DNA of 64,000 bases from Mastigias papua (GCA_964019165.1 OZ025270.1:5649144-5713143); one strand, 5' to 3'. Counted from the first letter of the stretch, positions 10,585 through 20,030 are shown. Program-made: numbers and translations. Notes: a model not told the origin generated them from the sequence alone.

Positions 10585-10944
10585 ATGGGAAAATACGATG
10601 GCGTAATATCGGATTATAACGATGATCAAAACCAAGTCAAATTTTCATTAACTGATTTTCATTTTATTGATAATATTTTACATATTAATAAAAATCTGAA
10701 GTTTATTTTACATCAATCACAATATAGTGATAAATTCACAATTAAAAACGATGTGTTAGATATAAATAAAGACAAAATTCAAATCAATCCCAAATCAATT
10801 ATACCAGTTGATTCAACAGGAACACCTAATAGCATTATAAGCATAGATAACAATGATAAATTAAAATTGAATTATTCATCAGATTTTATGTTATTAAATA
10901 ATTCATTATATTCTAATTTAGGTGCTGGATTAACGAGAGATGCA
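10585..10944 (+). pseudogene. Long fiber gene, 5' part
   Basis: The first 120 codons of a fiber-like protein cut by an insertion at about 10944. It opens MGKYDGVISDYNDD, sharing the MGKxDG start with the short fiber, which suggests a common capsid-anchoring peptide. It then enters shaft-like repeats of short hydrophobic beta strands with Asn/Asp-Lys-Leu turns (ILHINKNLKFIL; NNDKLKLNYS; SLYSNLGAGLTRDA), like the L-x-L-x-x-G-L pattern of adenovirus fiber shafts. The remainder resumes at about 13911 in the same style. The frame itself is clean up to the insertion. Confidence 0.7.
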
Positions 10945-13910
10945 TGAGAAAAGATGAGTATAGGATTTGTAACATCTCGCAAAAATCAAACGTGAAGATA
11001 TGCGCATGCGCACTTAGTCGGACATGTAAACCAAAGATGGCGGTACACCCACAATCTGCAGCGAAGGAATCTAGAGGATTCTACGAGGAAGTTACGGCCC
11101 CTCCTTCTCATTCAAAACTTTTCGTAGCTATCTGTGTTTATCATATCAAAGATATTGGTGAAACCTTTCGTCTTGTCTTCTCAATTACATCTGCTACACA
11201 AAGAAGTAATATATGCAAGGTGTGCAAATGGTCTGTGAGTGTGTGATGAGCAAGAAGAGATGCAGAGTGTGGATAACTATGTGATCAATAGGAAGTCATT
11301 GAAAAATGCGCCTGCTTTGCATCCAGATTTGGACTCAAGTGTTCCTTTTTTGTGGGGCAAGTCTTTGATCTTGTAGGCCCTTGCATATTGACCACTGTCA
11401 CAGAATGACCATTGTGTAAAGGCCATGCCCTGTTTCTTGTCTTTTGGGCACTTGCACCTTTTGCAAGTGTAGGCTCCAATTGCCCCCTCTATGTCAGTTG
11501 CAAGAGCCAGGAATTTCTAGTGACCACCTAAAAGCCACCCAGTCTCTTAGTTTATATGATCAAATGAGAGTTTTGAATGTATTGATCTCATTTGTGATAT
11601 CTTGCAGTTCTAGTTGCAAGTCCTCATAGTTTTCTGTTGTTCTGAAAATTGCAATTACATGATTGCTTTCTGACAGTATAGCTGCAATCCCTTCATCAGA
11701 TTGATAATGACACCAATTACAGTGAGCTCTATTATGAATACATGCATACAAAGATGCATGCACACATCCAATTATTAGTCTCATCCTCAGTCAATTTAGC
11801 CCCTATTTTCTTGTATTGTTTCAAAGATCTTAAGGCTACTGTTTCCTATAGACTTCTATAGACCTATACTGAAAATAAATCATTTCTATTGCCCATTCAA
11901 TTCTCTCATTTGTTTGTTGAAATCATATTCTATCAGGGGTTGTTTGTATGCTGATGCAAGTTCATGATATGCACTATTGAACATATTGAAGTTATCCTAT
12001 AGTATCAATAACATATTGACATTGTAACTGGCCACATCTGTTATTCTTTCCTCAGTTAGTGCACATGTAGCAGAGATTCTGTGTTCTCTTAAATGCATTA
12101 CTTCCCTCAATGAATATTGTTACTTTTTGTATAGTATTAACATGAAAACCTGGAAATAACATGACTATCTGAAAGTCATTTGATAATATTTTGTAAGCAA
12201 TTGCTGGAAGAGTTCCTTGCTCAATTTATGAATGGACAGTGCATAAAACTATTCAATTGTGCATTTAAACACTGAGATGCTCTTTTAAACAGCAAAATTT
12301 CTAGCAAATGAATAAGCTGTGCTTACAACAGTAAGGTATATGTGTATGTAGGTATAAATGCATTTATTTAAGCTGCAAAGAGTTTATAATTGCAAGAGAG
12401 GACAAGTTGGAGATGTGAGGAGCTAAAATCCCTAAATATGTCAGGTGTACTGATCTTTGTATAAAAACTGCAGGCAGTGGTAAGGCCAGGGATTAGTATA
12501 AGAGTAGAAATGGGCTCACACTTGTAAATCTTCAGTGAGGACTTCATTTTTCTTGGTATATGGGTCTATTAGCATAGTCTGAATTGTTTTCTTTTTATCA
12601 CCTCTATAGTTTTGTTTACCTGTACCACTGTATTCAAGGCTTTTGATCTCTCATATCATTTTCATAGATATTTTGATTTTTATGGCACTTTAAAATTTTT
12701 TGACATTGATTGTGGTGCAACTTTTGGTATAAAATTATCAAATACCCCTGGTGCAAACTTTCTTAACCACTACTGCATGGATGAGGCCTAATAACGGGTC
12801 ATTTCAGCCAGTTTGAGGTTTGAAAATGTAACTGGTACCATAGTGATTTATGACTGGTGGGTGTAGCTGGTGGGCTGGGGCTTCAGCCCTCGCGCTTTAC
12901 ATACCAGTGATTTTCTTAGCCTTTATAAAACAATTTTATCGTCCGTAGCCCCAACGTTTTATGCGTATCCCCCACTTTTTATTTGGCAGGACCGATACTG
13001 TATGACTTTTGTGCATATATTGTTTGTAATTGTCACAGAGGATATTACTTTGGAGTAAATAAATTTACACCAATGAGGCAGCTACATTCTATTTTATTTT
13101 CTATTCTCTTTTCAAACATTATGAAATGTTAGTTCTAAAAATCAATTAGGGTGTGTTACCAGTAGGGTTCTTGTGATAGGCCTATAGGGGTGCAAACTTG
13201 GATGTATATCCAGGACTTAATCCTGAGTCATTCTCATCATCGGCACAAACTGCGAAATGAAAGTATCGAAGAAGTATGAAGAACAGAAATGTTCCTGAGA
13301 TAAAGTTTAACGTATCCAGGATTTTCTACGTAGAACTAGCTGTCTGCAACATGAAAGACACCCTTGTTTCGAAGGTTGGCGGGTATATAGCTCGTGTTTT
13401 GCCGCAAAATACCTCGCAGGGGTGACTGCGCTTCACCCGAGAAGCAGCATATTGTGCTATAGACAAAACATAAATTATATGCCAGAAATCTTAGAAATAT
13501 ATTATGATAATTTATACTGTAATATTCCTTGATAATTAAACTATTCAGCCTCACCTGTCATTTTCTCGATTTGTAAACGAGTTTTGTAGAAACTGCTCTT
13601 ATTCATTCACCAACGAAAAAGTGTGGCAAATCAATAGGCCGAAACAATGGGCGAAGTCGCAAGTGGGAGTTTTGGAACTGGATTATATGCCGAAGAACTT
13701 CTACAAACCATGTTGAATATTATATCAAAGTGTTCGTAGAATAATGAAGTATGCTTATCCACTTGTCATTTTTCGATTAAATGCCGCACTACTCTGAGAG
13801 ATGAGAAAACGTTACTCATGTGGACGACTTCGCGTACATAAACAGTGTGTAATCTGATCCGCGCATGACATCGAGTAAAGTGTTAAGCAAATGTTACATA
13901 TCTTTTGAGT
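10945..13910. mobile_element. Insertion of about 3 kb splitting the long fiber gene
   Basis: About 2.97 kb of GC-richer DNA with no recognisable coding frame separates two parts of one fiber gene. The flanks read GAGATGCA on the left and AGTTGCA on the right, so TGCA may be a 4-base target duplication. Just inside, the left has AAAAGAT and TGTAACATCTCGC while the right end, read in reverse, has AAAAGAT and TGTAACATTTGC, which may be imperfect inverted ends. I cannot assign a transposon family. The interior (10990-13860) holds only short chance frames; I saw no tRNA, repeat array or conserved protein in it. Confidence 0.5.
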
Positions 13911-15760
13911 TGCAAAATCGTATTACAATAGCAATATCTCAATGTAACTTAAACTTCGTAAACAACCAATTATGTTTAGACATGAATGCTATGGTTGACA
14001 ACTTCAATTGTATCAAATTAGACTCAAAAAATAGATTAAGACTAGATTATAACACGGATGACTTTGTGAAAGATAGTACTGGAAAAATATGGGTTAAAAT
14101 TGACGATAAATACATATCAAGAACAATTCATGGATTTCAAATAAATGTCGATAATGACACTATTCGTTATGATACAAACGAGGGTAAGTTAATATCATCG
14201 ATAGATAAGTATCTTGTACCACAATACTCAACAACAGGAGATATATATCTCGATGCGTCAAACAAACTCAGATTGAACATAAATAACTTCGTTGATGATA
14301 ACATATCATCAAAGGTCGTCATGAATACAAATAACAAAATTGACTTAGACATAGTTGACCAGCAAGCTGGCGAAATCTATTTCGAGACCCCCAATAAATT
14401 ATCGATAAGGCCATCTTGCTACTTTAGCAGAGATTCCTCTGGCCATCTCATTCCTGTCGTGAACAATGACCACGGCCTAAATTTAAAAAATTACAAACTT
14501 AATTTAGACGTGTCTCCACCAATCGAATTTGTAAATAAAAAATTAACATTAGGTTATTCGCCATATTTTAAATTAAGTAATGATAATAAATTAGATATTG
14601 ATATTGATAAAGTTACAAGAGATGTTGTTAAACCCAAACAATCAGAGGGCCTTCTATTAAATAGTAATGACAATACTCTATCGATTGACAGGTCTGTGCT
14701 CACAAGCATGATAAACGTTGGTTCTTTATCTGAGCTAAAAATTGTGGGAAATCAACTTATTGTGGATGAAAATTTGATGAGTCAAAATTTAATAAGACTC
14801 GACTCGAATAGTACAATAAAGAGACGTGCAAATAACTTCTACGAAATAGAAATTGATAGAATATCTATAGATTTTAACAGTATAAGTGGCGCTCTTTTAG
14901 TAAAGCCGTCTTATGTGCCGTCTATTGTTACAATTGATTATATTAACAATAAAGTAGAAAATGAATCATATTTTAAAGACCTTTTAAAATTCCAAGGACC
15001 ATGCATTTAAAAAAAAACCGCATTATGTTACTGGAATCTTGATGATATAAGTACTGTGGATAAAACAATAAGCACTAACGTAATTATCAATAAATTTGAA
15101 AATCAAAAATACAAATTTAATGATTTCTAATATTTTACAACTGAGAATAATCCGACATATCATTATAAGCATTACTCGTTTGAAATATTCCCTGAAGTTG
15201 TTACTGATAATTACATTTATTTTAATAATACTAATCAAAAAATCAAATATACAGATATCTTTAATAAAAGAGATAATCTTTTTTCTATTATGTTTAATTT
15301 TATTGTAGAGCCTGAAAAGAAAACCGTTGATATTAATTCTACACTTTTTGAATGTGAAAATGATAACTATATTAAAATCTTATATAATAATAAAGGTATT
15401 GTTGTAAAAATCGATTTTATGCTCAAAGGCCATCCAAATTTTATAAATGAAATTGTGGCTCCTACAAGTGAATCATTATTGAGAAAAAATGTAATATCAG
15501 TTTATTGTGGTAATATTAATAGTTTAACTTGGGAAAAAATAATCATTTATGTAAATGGTTATAAAATATATGAGGATTCTATGAGTGTAAGTACTGATAT
15601 GATTAAAAACCATCAATACCATGATTTTTATCTTTGTAATAACAGCAATTCAAGTCAGTCATTCAACGGAAAATTTTATGATTATTCTATGTTACAAAAT
15701 ATATCAGAAATAGAAGCACTAAACCTTCATGAGTATTACAAATATATCCATAATATATAA
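13911..15760 (+). pseudogene. Long fiber gene, 3' part: shaft repeats and lectin-like head
   Basis: Continuation of the gene begun at 10585. Residues up to about 15000 are many repeats of short strands joined by N/D-K-L turns (NKLRLNINNFVDD; NKIDLDIVDQQ; NKLTLGYSPYF; NKLDIDIDKV), as expected for a trimeric beta-spiral shaft. After 15010 comes a beta-rich head resembling a LamG/ConA-like domain: FSIMFNFIVE, then EKIIIYVNGYKIYED and FNGKFYDYSML near the end. The head shares the Y-V-N-G-Y/F pattern with the short fiber. Two in-frame TAA codons (15008-15010 and about 15127-15129) break it; the frame is otherwise constant. The first 15 codons of the longer open frame at 13865 belong to the insertion, not to the fiber. 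Confidence 0.7.
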
Positions 15761-15764
15761 TAAA

Positions 15765-15782
15765 ATTATAATATATATTATA
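15765..15782 (+). promoter_or_regulatory. AT-only start box, non-capsid type
   Basis: An 18-mer identical to that at 4388-4405, ending exactly at the ATG at 15783. Confidence 0.6.
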
Positions 15783-16265
15783 ATGGATTCACCAGATTCA
15801 CCAAGAAAAGTCATCAAATTTATGAATGAGAATTTTTATTTATTTGAAAAACAATATGAAGACATTGATAAAACTGTTTTAAAAGCAGCCATCGCTTATA
15901 AATATTTATTAGCTGTTTATTTAGATATTAAAAACGTGACAATCGAGCAAATACTCATAGAAAATGATTATGACATAGGTTTAATAGGCCCCGGTCACTC
16001 GTGCCTAACAAGTCTCTGTGAGACACTCTTTTCCAATCACATTTGCAATACCACGTGTCACTTTTTCAATTCCACGTGCCATTTACACTCTATCCTACAC
16101 GACTGCTACGGTAGACTGTTTTTGAAATATAATCAAGGGAGAGGATATGTTTATATGTTTAACGCTCCTAAATGGATGAAAAAATCGCCATTTTTTGGCC
16201 ATATCAGTGGTTTATTATATTCCATTTATTATAATATCAGATATTTCCGTGAATATCAAAATTAA
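15783..16265 (+). CDS. Unknown protein with Cys/His-rich centre
   Basis: An intact 160-residue protein starting after the AT box (MDSPDSPRKVIKF); an upstream in-frame ATG at 15729 lies inside the fiber gene and is not preferred. The N-terminal half is helical. Residues about 75-110 hold seven Cys and several His (HSCLTSLCETLF; NHICNTTCHFFNSTCHLHS), with a small internal duplication CNTTCHFFNSTCHLH visible also in the DNA as two CCACGTG boxes. This stretch is less AT-rich than the rest of the gene. The C-terminus is aromatic (YVYMFNAPKWMKKSPFFG). A metal-binding or disulphide-rich domain is likely. I recognise no family. Confidence 0.6.
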   Translation: MDSPDSPRKVIKFMNENFYLFEKQYEDIDKTVLKAAIAYKYLLAVYLDIKNVTIEQILIENDYDIGLIGPGHSCLTSLCETLFSNHICNTTCHFFNSTCHLHSILHDCYGRLFLKYNQGRGYVYMFNAPKWMKKSPFFGHISGLLYSIYYNIRYFREYQN

Positions 16266-16524
16266 TATTTTCTTTAATCTTATTCCATAGGATTAAATAC
16301 TCATTTGTTTTTCTGACGTTATTTCTTATTTTAATATCACGACATTGATAATGATGTAAGAATTCTATATATATATATCTGTTTTATAGCATATTTTAAA
16401 TTAATCTTTTTTGTTTCATAGTCTTTTTGCCATTCGATTATTTTATTACAATGACCCAAAATGATATATTTTTGGTAATCACCCATAAATATATTATATT
16501 TTTTATTAATTTCATGTATAGTGT

Positions 16525-16794
16525 TTAATATATAATATTTTCGATGATAGACTGATTTTTTTTATTATAACAATCATAAGGTTGTAAATCGGCATTGAAA
16601 TATTTTATTAAACATGAACAAGTTTTACAATATTTGGCATTTTCATGAACGTAATAATTAAAACCATTGCAGTTCTCACATAAATCAAGTGATTTTATGA
16701 TTTTATATTTTAATACTTTTAAATATTTATCACAATAAAGGCAATAGGATTGATTAAATTTAAGAAATTGAATATGGATATCACGATTACACAT
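16525..16794 (-). CDS. Small zinc-ribbon-like protein
   Basis: An 89-residue frame on the - strand with three C-x-x-C knuckles: YCLYCDKY (about 17-24), LCENCNGF (about 38-45) and YCKTCSCL (about 55-62). The spacing suggests one or two zinc ribbons. It starts after TATAATATAT, the same type of AT-only leader as other genes of the element. It lies 12 bases beyond the end of the ankyrin gene, in the same direction. Zinc ribbons of this size often bind nucleic acid or act in transcription; here the role is unknown. The 259 bases between this gene and 16266 show no frame that I can support. Confidence 0.5.
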   Translation of the reverse strand: MCNRDIHIQFLKFNQSYCLYCDKYLKVLKYKIIKSLDLCENCNGFNYYVHENAKYCKTCSCLIKYFNADLQPYDCYNKKNQSIIENIIY

Positions 16795-16806
16795 ATATAT
16801 TATACA

Positions 16807-17970
16807 TTATATTTCCTTCTTCAATATTAGCCTTTTGAGAAATCTACGACATCTCTCATATGATAATTCAAACATTTCGTTATTATAATAACTATCAAAT
16901 AATTGCTTAAATTTTCTTACATAAGTTAAACATTTAATGGAATCATTTTTTATAATATCTATAAAATTATCACGAGTAATAGCCATTTGATATTTCTTTA
17001 TAAAATATCTCAAAAAAACCAGTTTATCATTTTCAATAATTGATTTCATAATATCCGTCCCAACAAATCGACACCCTTTATCTATGAGATGTTTTATGAC
17101 ACCGATTTTTTTATTTTGAATTGCATGTGTTGAAGTTTCTTCATCTAACATTATATTATTTTCAACTAAATATTTCACACATTTTAAATCACAATATTTG
17201 ACAGCGCTAATACCCGAAAATTGTGTTATAAAACAATTTTTTTCAACCAAATATTTAATACATTCGTATAAATTATTTTCAATAGCAAACGAAAATGTAT
17301 TTTCTGTTAATTCACTACCTTTTTCATGAGCATATTTTAAACATTCTATTTTCCCACCTTTTAAAACACATAGTGTACAAGATAAACTATTGAACGGTAG
17401 TTTCATTCTTTCATGGACATATTTTAAGATCTCAATATTATTACTTTTACATGCTTCATCTATCATATCAATATTGCTAGGGCATCCATTTTCATAAGCA
17501 TATTCAAGACATTTGAAATTATCATTTTGTATAGCCTTATATAAAGTCATTTCATCTCAAGGACAACCATTTTCATGAGCATATATTAAACATTGTAAAT
17601 GATTGTATTCAGCCGCATTTTCACAAACTCTTTGATTCCATTTACAACCATTTTCATGTAAATATCTTAAAATATCTAATGAATTAGATTCACATGCGTA
17701 AGCTGTTGCATCTTCATCCCAAGGACAACCGTTTTTATGAGCATATTTTAAACAATCTAAATGACCATTTTCAGCTGCTATATTACAAATATCTTTCATT
17801 GATCCATTTTCATTATGAGCTTTTTTAAGGCATTCTAAATGACCGTGTTCAGCAGCGCTTTTTGCTCTATCCATATTATAAGGTGAATTATCTTCAAGTA
17901 ATTTTTCCATGCATTTTTCAAATCCAAATTTTTCAATAGAAATTTCACAATAATAACAAGTACTTACCAT
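16807..17970 (-). pseudogene. Ankyrin-repeat protein of giant-virus type, one in-frame stop
   Basis: A - strand gene of about 387 codons built from 26-27 residue ankyrin-like repeats with the core LKYAHENGCPW (for example CLKYAHKNGCPWDEDATAYA and YLHENGCKWNQRVCENAAEY). The start at 17970 is preferred because it follows an AT box (TATATAATTATA); a longer in-frame start at 18012 overlaps the next gene. A TGA near 17554-17556 splits it right after a repeat GCP, and the frame continues unbroken on the other side through more divergent repeats to 16807. This repeat type is best known from mimivirus-like giant viruses. Host-protein targeting is a common role of viral ankyrins but is inference here. 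Confidence 0.75.
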
Positions 17971-18004
17971 TATAATTATATATGATGATATTTCTTTAAG
18001 TATT

Positions 18005-19177
18005 TTAAACACATTTATTTTTTATATATTGAAGACAATCTTTAATATCAATATCAATAGACTTAATATTTTTCAATATTTTCTTTTTATCATAATCACA
18101 ACCATTTTCAATAGCATATTTCATAATTTCATAATTGCCTTTTTCAACAGCTATATAAACAATTGTTTTATCCCATGGACAACCATTTTCATGAGCATAT
18201 TTTAGACAACCTAAATGGCCATTTCTTGCAGCTAATTCGCATATTTTCTTATTCCATAAACATCCGATTTCGTGAAGATATTTTAAACAGTCTAAATGAC
18301 CATAATTAATTGCAATTAAACTAGCCTTTGCTTTATTTTTGTATAATTTACAACCATTTTCATAAGCATATTTCAAGCAATCTAAATGTCCATTTTTAAT
18401 TGCACGAAAGCATGTTGTAAACATCCAAGGACGTCCGTTTTCATGGGCATATTTTAAACAATCTAAATGGCCATTACTTGCAGCTAGTTCGCATGTTAAA
18501 CTATCCCATACAAAACCGTTTTCATGAGCATATTTCAAACATTCTAAATGACCAAATGCAGAGGCATTTACGCATGTAAAAATATCTCTTGAACAACCAT
18601 TTTCATAAGCATATTTTAAACAATCTAAATTTTCATATTTAGCGGCATTTTCGCAAACATAATCGTTCCAAGGACAACCGTTTTCATGAGCGTATTTTAA
18701 ACATTCTAATTTGCCATTAATAGCAGCCAATGCACAAGTCCATTTATCCCAAGGACATCCGTTTTCATGAGCGTATTTTAAACATTCTAAATTACCATTT
18801 TTAACAGCAACAGCAATTGTGTGTTCATTCCATGGACAATTATTTTCATGAGCATATTTTAAACATTCTAAATTGCCATATTCAGCTGAAGTAGAACAAA
18901 CCTCATCGCATTGGTATCCTTCTTCATTAAAAAATATTAAACAATTTAAATGCCCATATTTAGCTGCAATCATAGTATAATAATTTTCATTAGCGATATA
19001 TATAACATTTCGTTCAGTACTACGGTTTTTAAGTGCATATTTTAAACATTCTAAATGGCCATTTTTAATTGCCTCTTCGTTATCTATTATTTTACAACAT
19101 TTTCTAAAATCATATTTTTTAGGAATCATTTTAGTATCATTAATTTTTCTCATAGATAAAAACTGTAGTGAATACAT
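18005..19177 (-). CDS. Ankyrin-repeat protein of giant-virus type, intact
   Basis: An intact 390-residue protein with about a dozen repeats of roughly 27 residues whose consensus is LECLKYAHENGCPWDx followed by TC-LAA-NG. The repeats are very regular between residues about 75 and 330, so the gene probably grows and shrinks by repeat exchange. No F-box or other C-terminal domain is visible; the last 30 residues are Lys/Ile-rich (DIDIKDCLQYIKNKC). The start follows an AT-rich leader (TATATATAAATTATAAGTA). It is transcribed towards the capsid genes, tandem with the second ankyrin gene 35 bases downstream. Confidence 0.75.
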   Translation of the reverse strand: MYSLQFLSMRKINDTKMIPKKYDFRKCCKIIDNEEAIKNGHLECLKYALKNRSTERNVIYIANENYYTMIAAKYGHLNCLIFFNEEGYQCDEVCSTSAEYGNLECLKYAHENNCPWNEHTIAVAVKNGNLECLKYAHENGCPWDKWTCALAAINGKLECLKYAHENGCPWNDYVCENAAKYENLDCLKYAYENGCSRDIFTCVNASAFGHLECLKYAHENGFVWDSLTCELAASNGHLDCLKYAHENGRPWMFTTCFRAIKNGHLDCLKYAYENGCKLYKNKAKASLIAINYGHLDCLKYLHEIGCLWNKKICELAARNGHLGCLKYAHENGCPWDKTIVYIAVEKGNYEIMKYAIENGCDYDKKKILKNIKSIDIDIKDCLQYIKNKCV

Positions 19178-19344
19178 TACTTATAATTTATATATATAAA
19201 TTATTATTTAAGTTATTTTTTTTAACCCAAAGAATGTTACCATACATAAATAACAAGTGAAATAAAAGTGCACGAAAATGGTGCGAAACGATGAATCTAT
19301 TCTTTGTGAATAAGCTAAAATACCATAAATATAGGTTATTCGAG

Positions 19345-19480
19345 GTTCAAAGTAAATTTCACTGCTATTTAGTAACATCAATAGAAGCCCTATTTAGTAA
19401 GGCTATTAAAAAGGCCATTTAGTAAGACCATTTAATAAGGCTATTAAAGAAGGTCATTTAGTAAGCCCATAAAATAATTT
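19345..19480. repeat. Iteron-like array of TTTAGTAAGGC
   Basis: At least five imperfect copies of ATTTAGTAAGGCC/ATTAA lie between 19355 and 19470 (for example CTATTTAGTAAGGCTATTAA and CCATTTAGTAAGACC). A shorter set of the same words (ATTAGTAAGGCC, ACAATAAG) precedes the second module near 19855-19895. Copies are spaced about 20-26 bases apart. Confidence 0.55.
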
Positions 19481-19534
19481 ACCAATAAATTATGCTATAG
19501 AAAAATGGCTAGTTTATTTAAACCAGTGACGGTT

Positions 19535-19584
19535 CGCTGAGAAAGCTTTTAGCTAGACGCTAAAAGCTCTTCAGGATCTCAGCG
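19535..19584. repeat. Hairpin A
   Basis: An inverted repeat with outer arms CGCTGAGA/TCTCAGCG and inner arms GCTTTTAGC/GCTAAAAGC separated by five bases. Both arm pairs are perfect. It follows the phrase AACCAGTGACGG that begins each module, and is absent from the second module. Confidence 0.65.
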
Positions 19585-19599
19585 TTTTTTTCCTACTCC

Positions 19600-19675
19600 G
19601 GCCTTAAGTCAAGGTTTAACTTTGTCAAAAAAACCTAACGGTTTTTTCAACTTCGTTAAACCATGCCTTAAGGCC
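19600..19675. repeat. Hairpin B, module 1
   Basis: Outer arms at 19600-19620 and 19655-19675 are near-complementary (GGCCTTAAG and GGTTTAAC pair with GTTAAACC and CTTAAGGCC). The interior has a second inverted repeat AAAAAACC-TAAC-GGTTTTTT. The internal words GTTTAACTTTGTC, ACCTAACGGTTTT and AACTTC are shared with hairpin C. Confidence 0.7.
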
Positions 19676-19960
19676 TACGAATTGTCTGTGGCCATAAATG
19701 TAATTATTCTAAGATGCATAATTATATTTTAACGAGTAAATGGAAATATGCTCTAGTAAAGTGTACGAAGAAACAGCGGAAGCCATTTCCGAATTTATAA
19801 GACCACTTGTGTCCAATATTTCTCATCCGCCCATTTAAAATTCCCAATTTATAACACCATTAGTAAGGCCATACAATAAGACAATAAGTAAAACCTATAA
19901 AATAAATTACCAATAAAAAATGGCTAGTTTATTAAAAACCAGTGACGGAACAAGCTCCGG

Positions 19961-20030
19961 GGGCTAAAGTTATAGTTTAACTTTGTCAAAACCTAACGGT
20001 TTTAACTTCCTTAAACTATAACTTTAGCCC
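19961..20030. repeat. Hairpin C, module 2: perfect 20-bp arms
   Basis: Arms at 19961-19980 and 20011-20030 (GGGCTAAAGTTATAGTTTAA and its exact complement) enclose a 30-base loop with AAAACC-TAAC-GGTTTT. The loop is nearly the same as in hairpin B while the outer arm sequence is different, yet still self-complementary. The module context (ATGGCTAGTTTATT, ACCAGTGACGG before; TGTCTGTAGCCATAAAAGTAA after) repeats that of module 1. Confidence 0.75.

Larger units (their letters stand above)
83..19200 (+). mobile_element. Decayed Polinton/Maverick (adintovirus-like) endogenous element
   Basis: About 19 kb of very AT-rich sequence carries the hallmark gene set of Polintons: the end of a retroviral-type integrase, a protein-primed family B DNA polymerase, major and penton-like capsid proteins, an adenain-like cysteine protease and two fiber-like proteins, followed by ankyrin genes on the other strand. 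Genes are packed with gaps of about 10-50 bases, each led by an AT-only box. The element is dead: integrase, polymerase, major capsid, protease and fibers all carry stops or frameshifts. The left end is cut inside the integrase. The right end is unclear, because the left terminal repeat is outside the window or lost. No FtsK/HerA-type ATPase was found in any frame. The family assignment is firm; the right border is a guess. Confidence 0.9.

Noticed and set aside
12870..13058. Short + strand frame within the fiber-gene insertion
   Set aside because: 62 codons with no recognisable domain; not distinguishable from chance.
937..17556. UGA-as-Trp genetic code in the Polinton
   Set aside because: Trp is encoded by TGG in the same genes, and TAA, TAG and frameshifts also interrupt frames, so ordinary decay is simpler.
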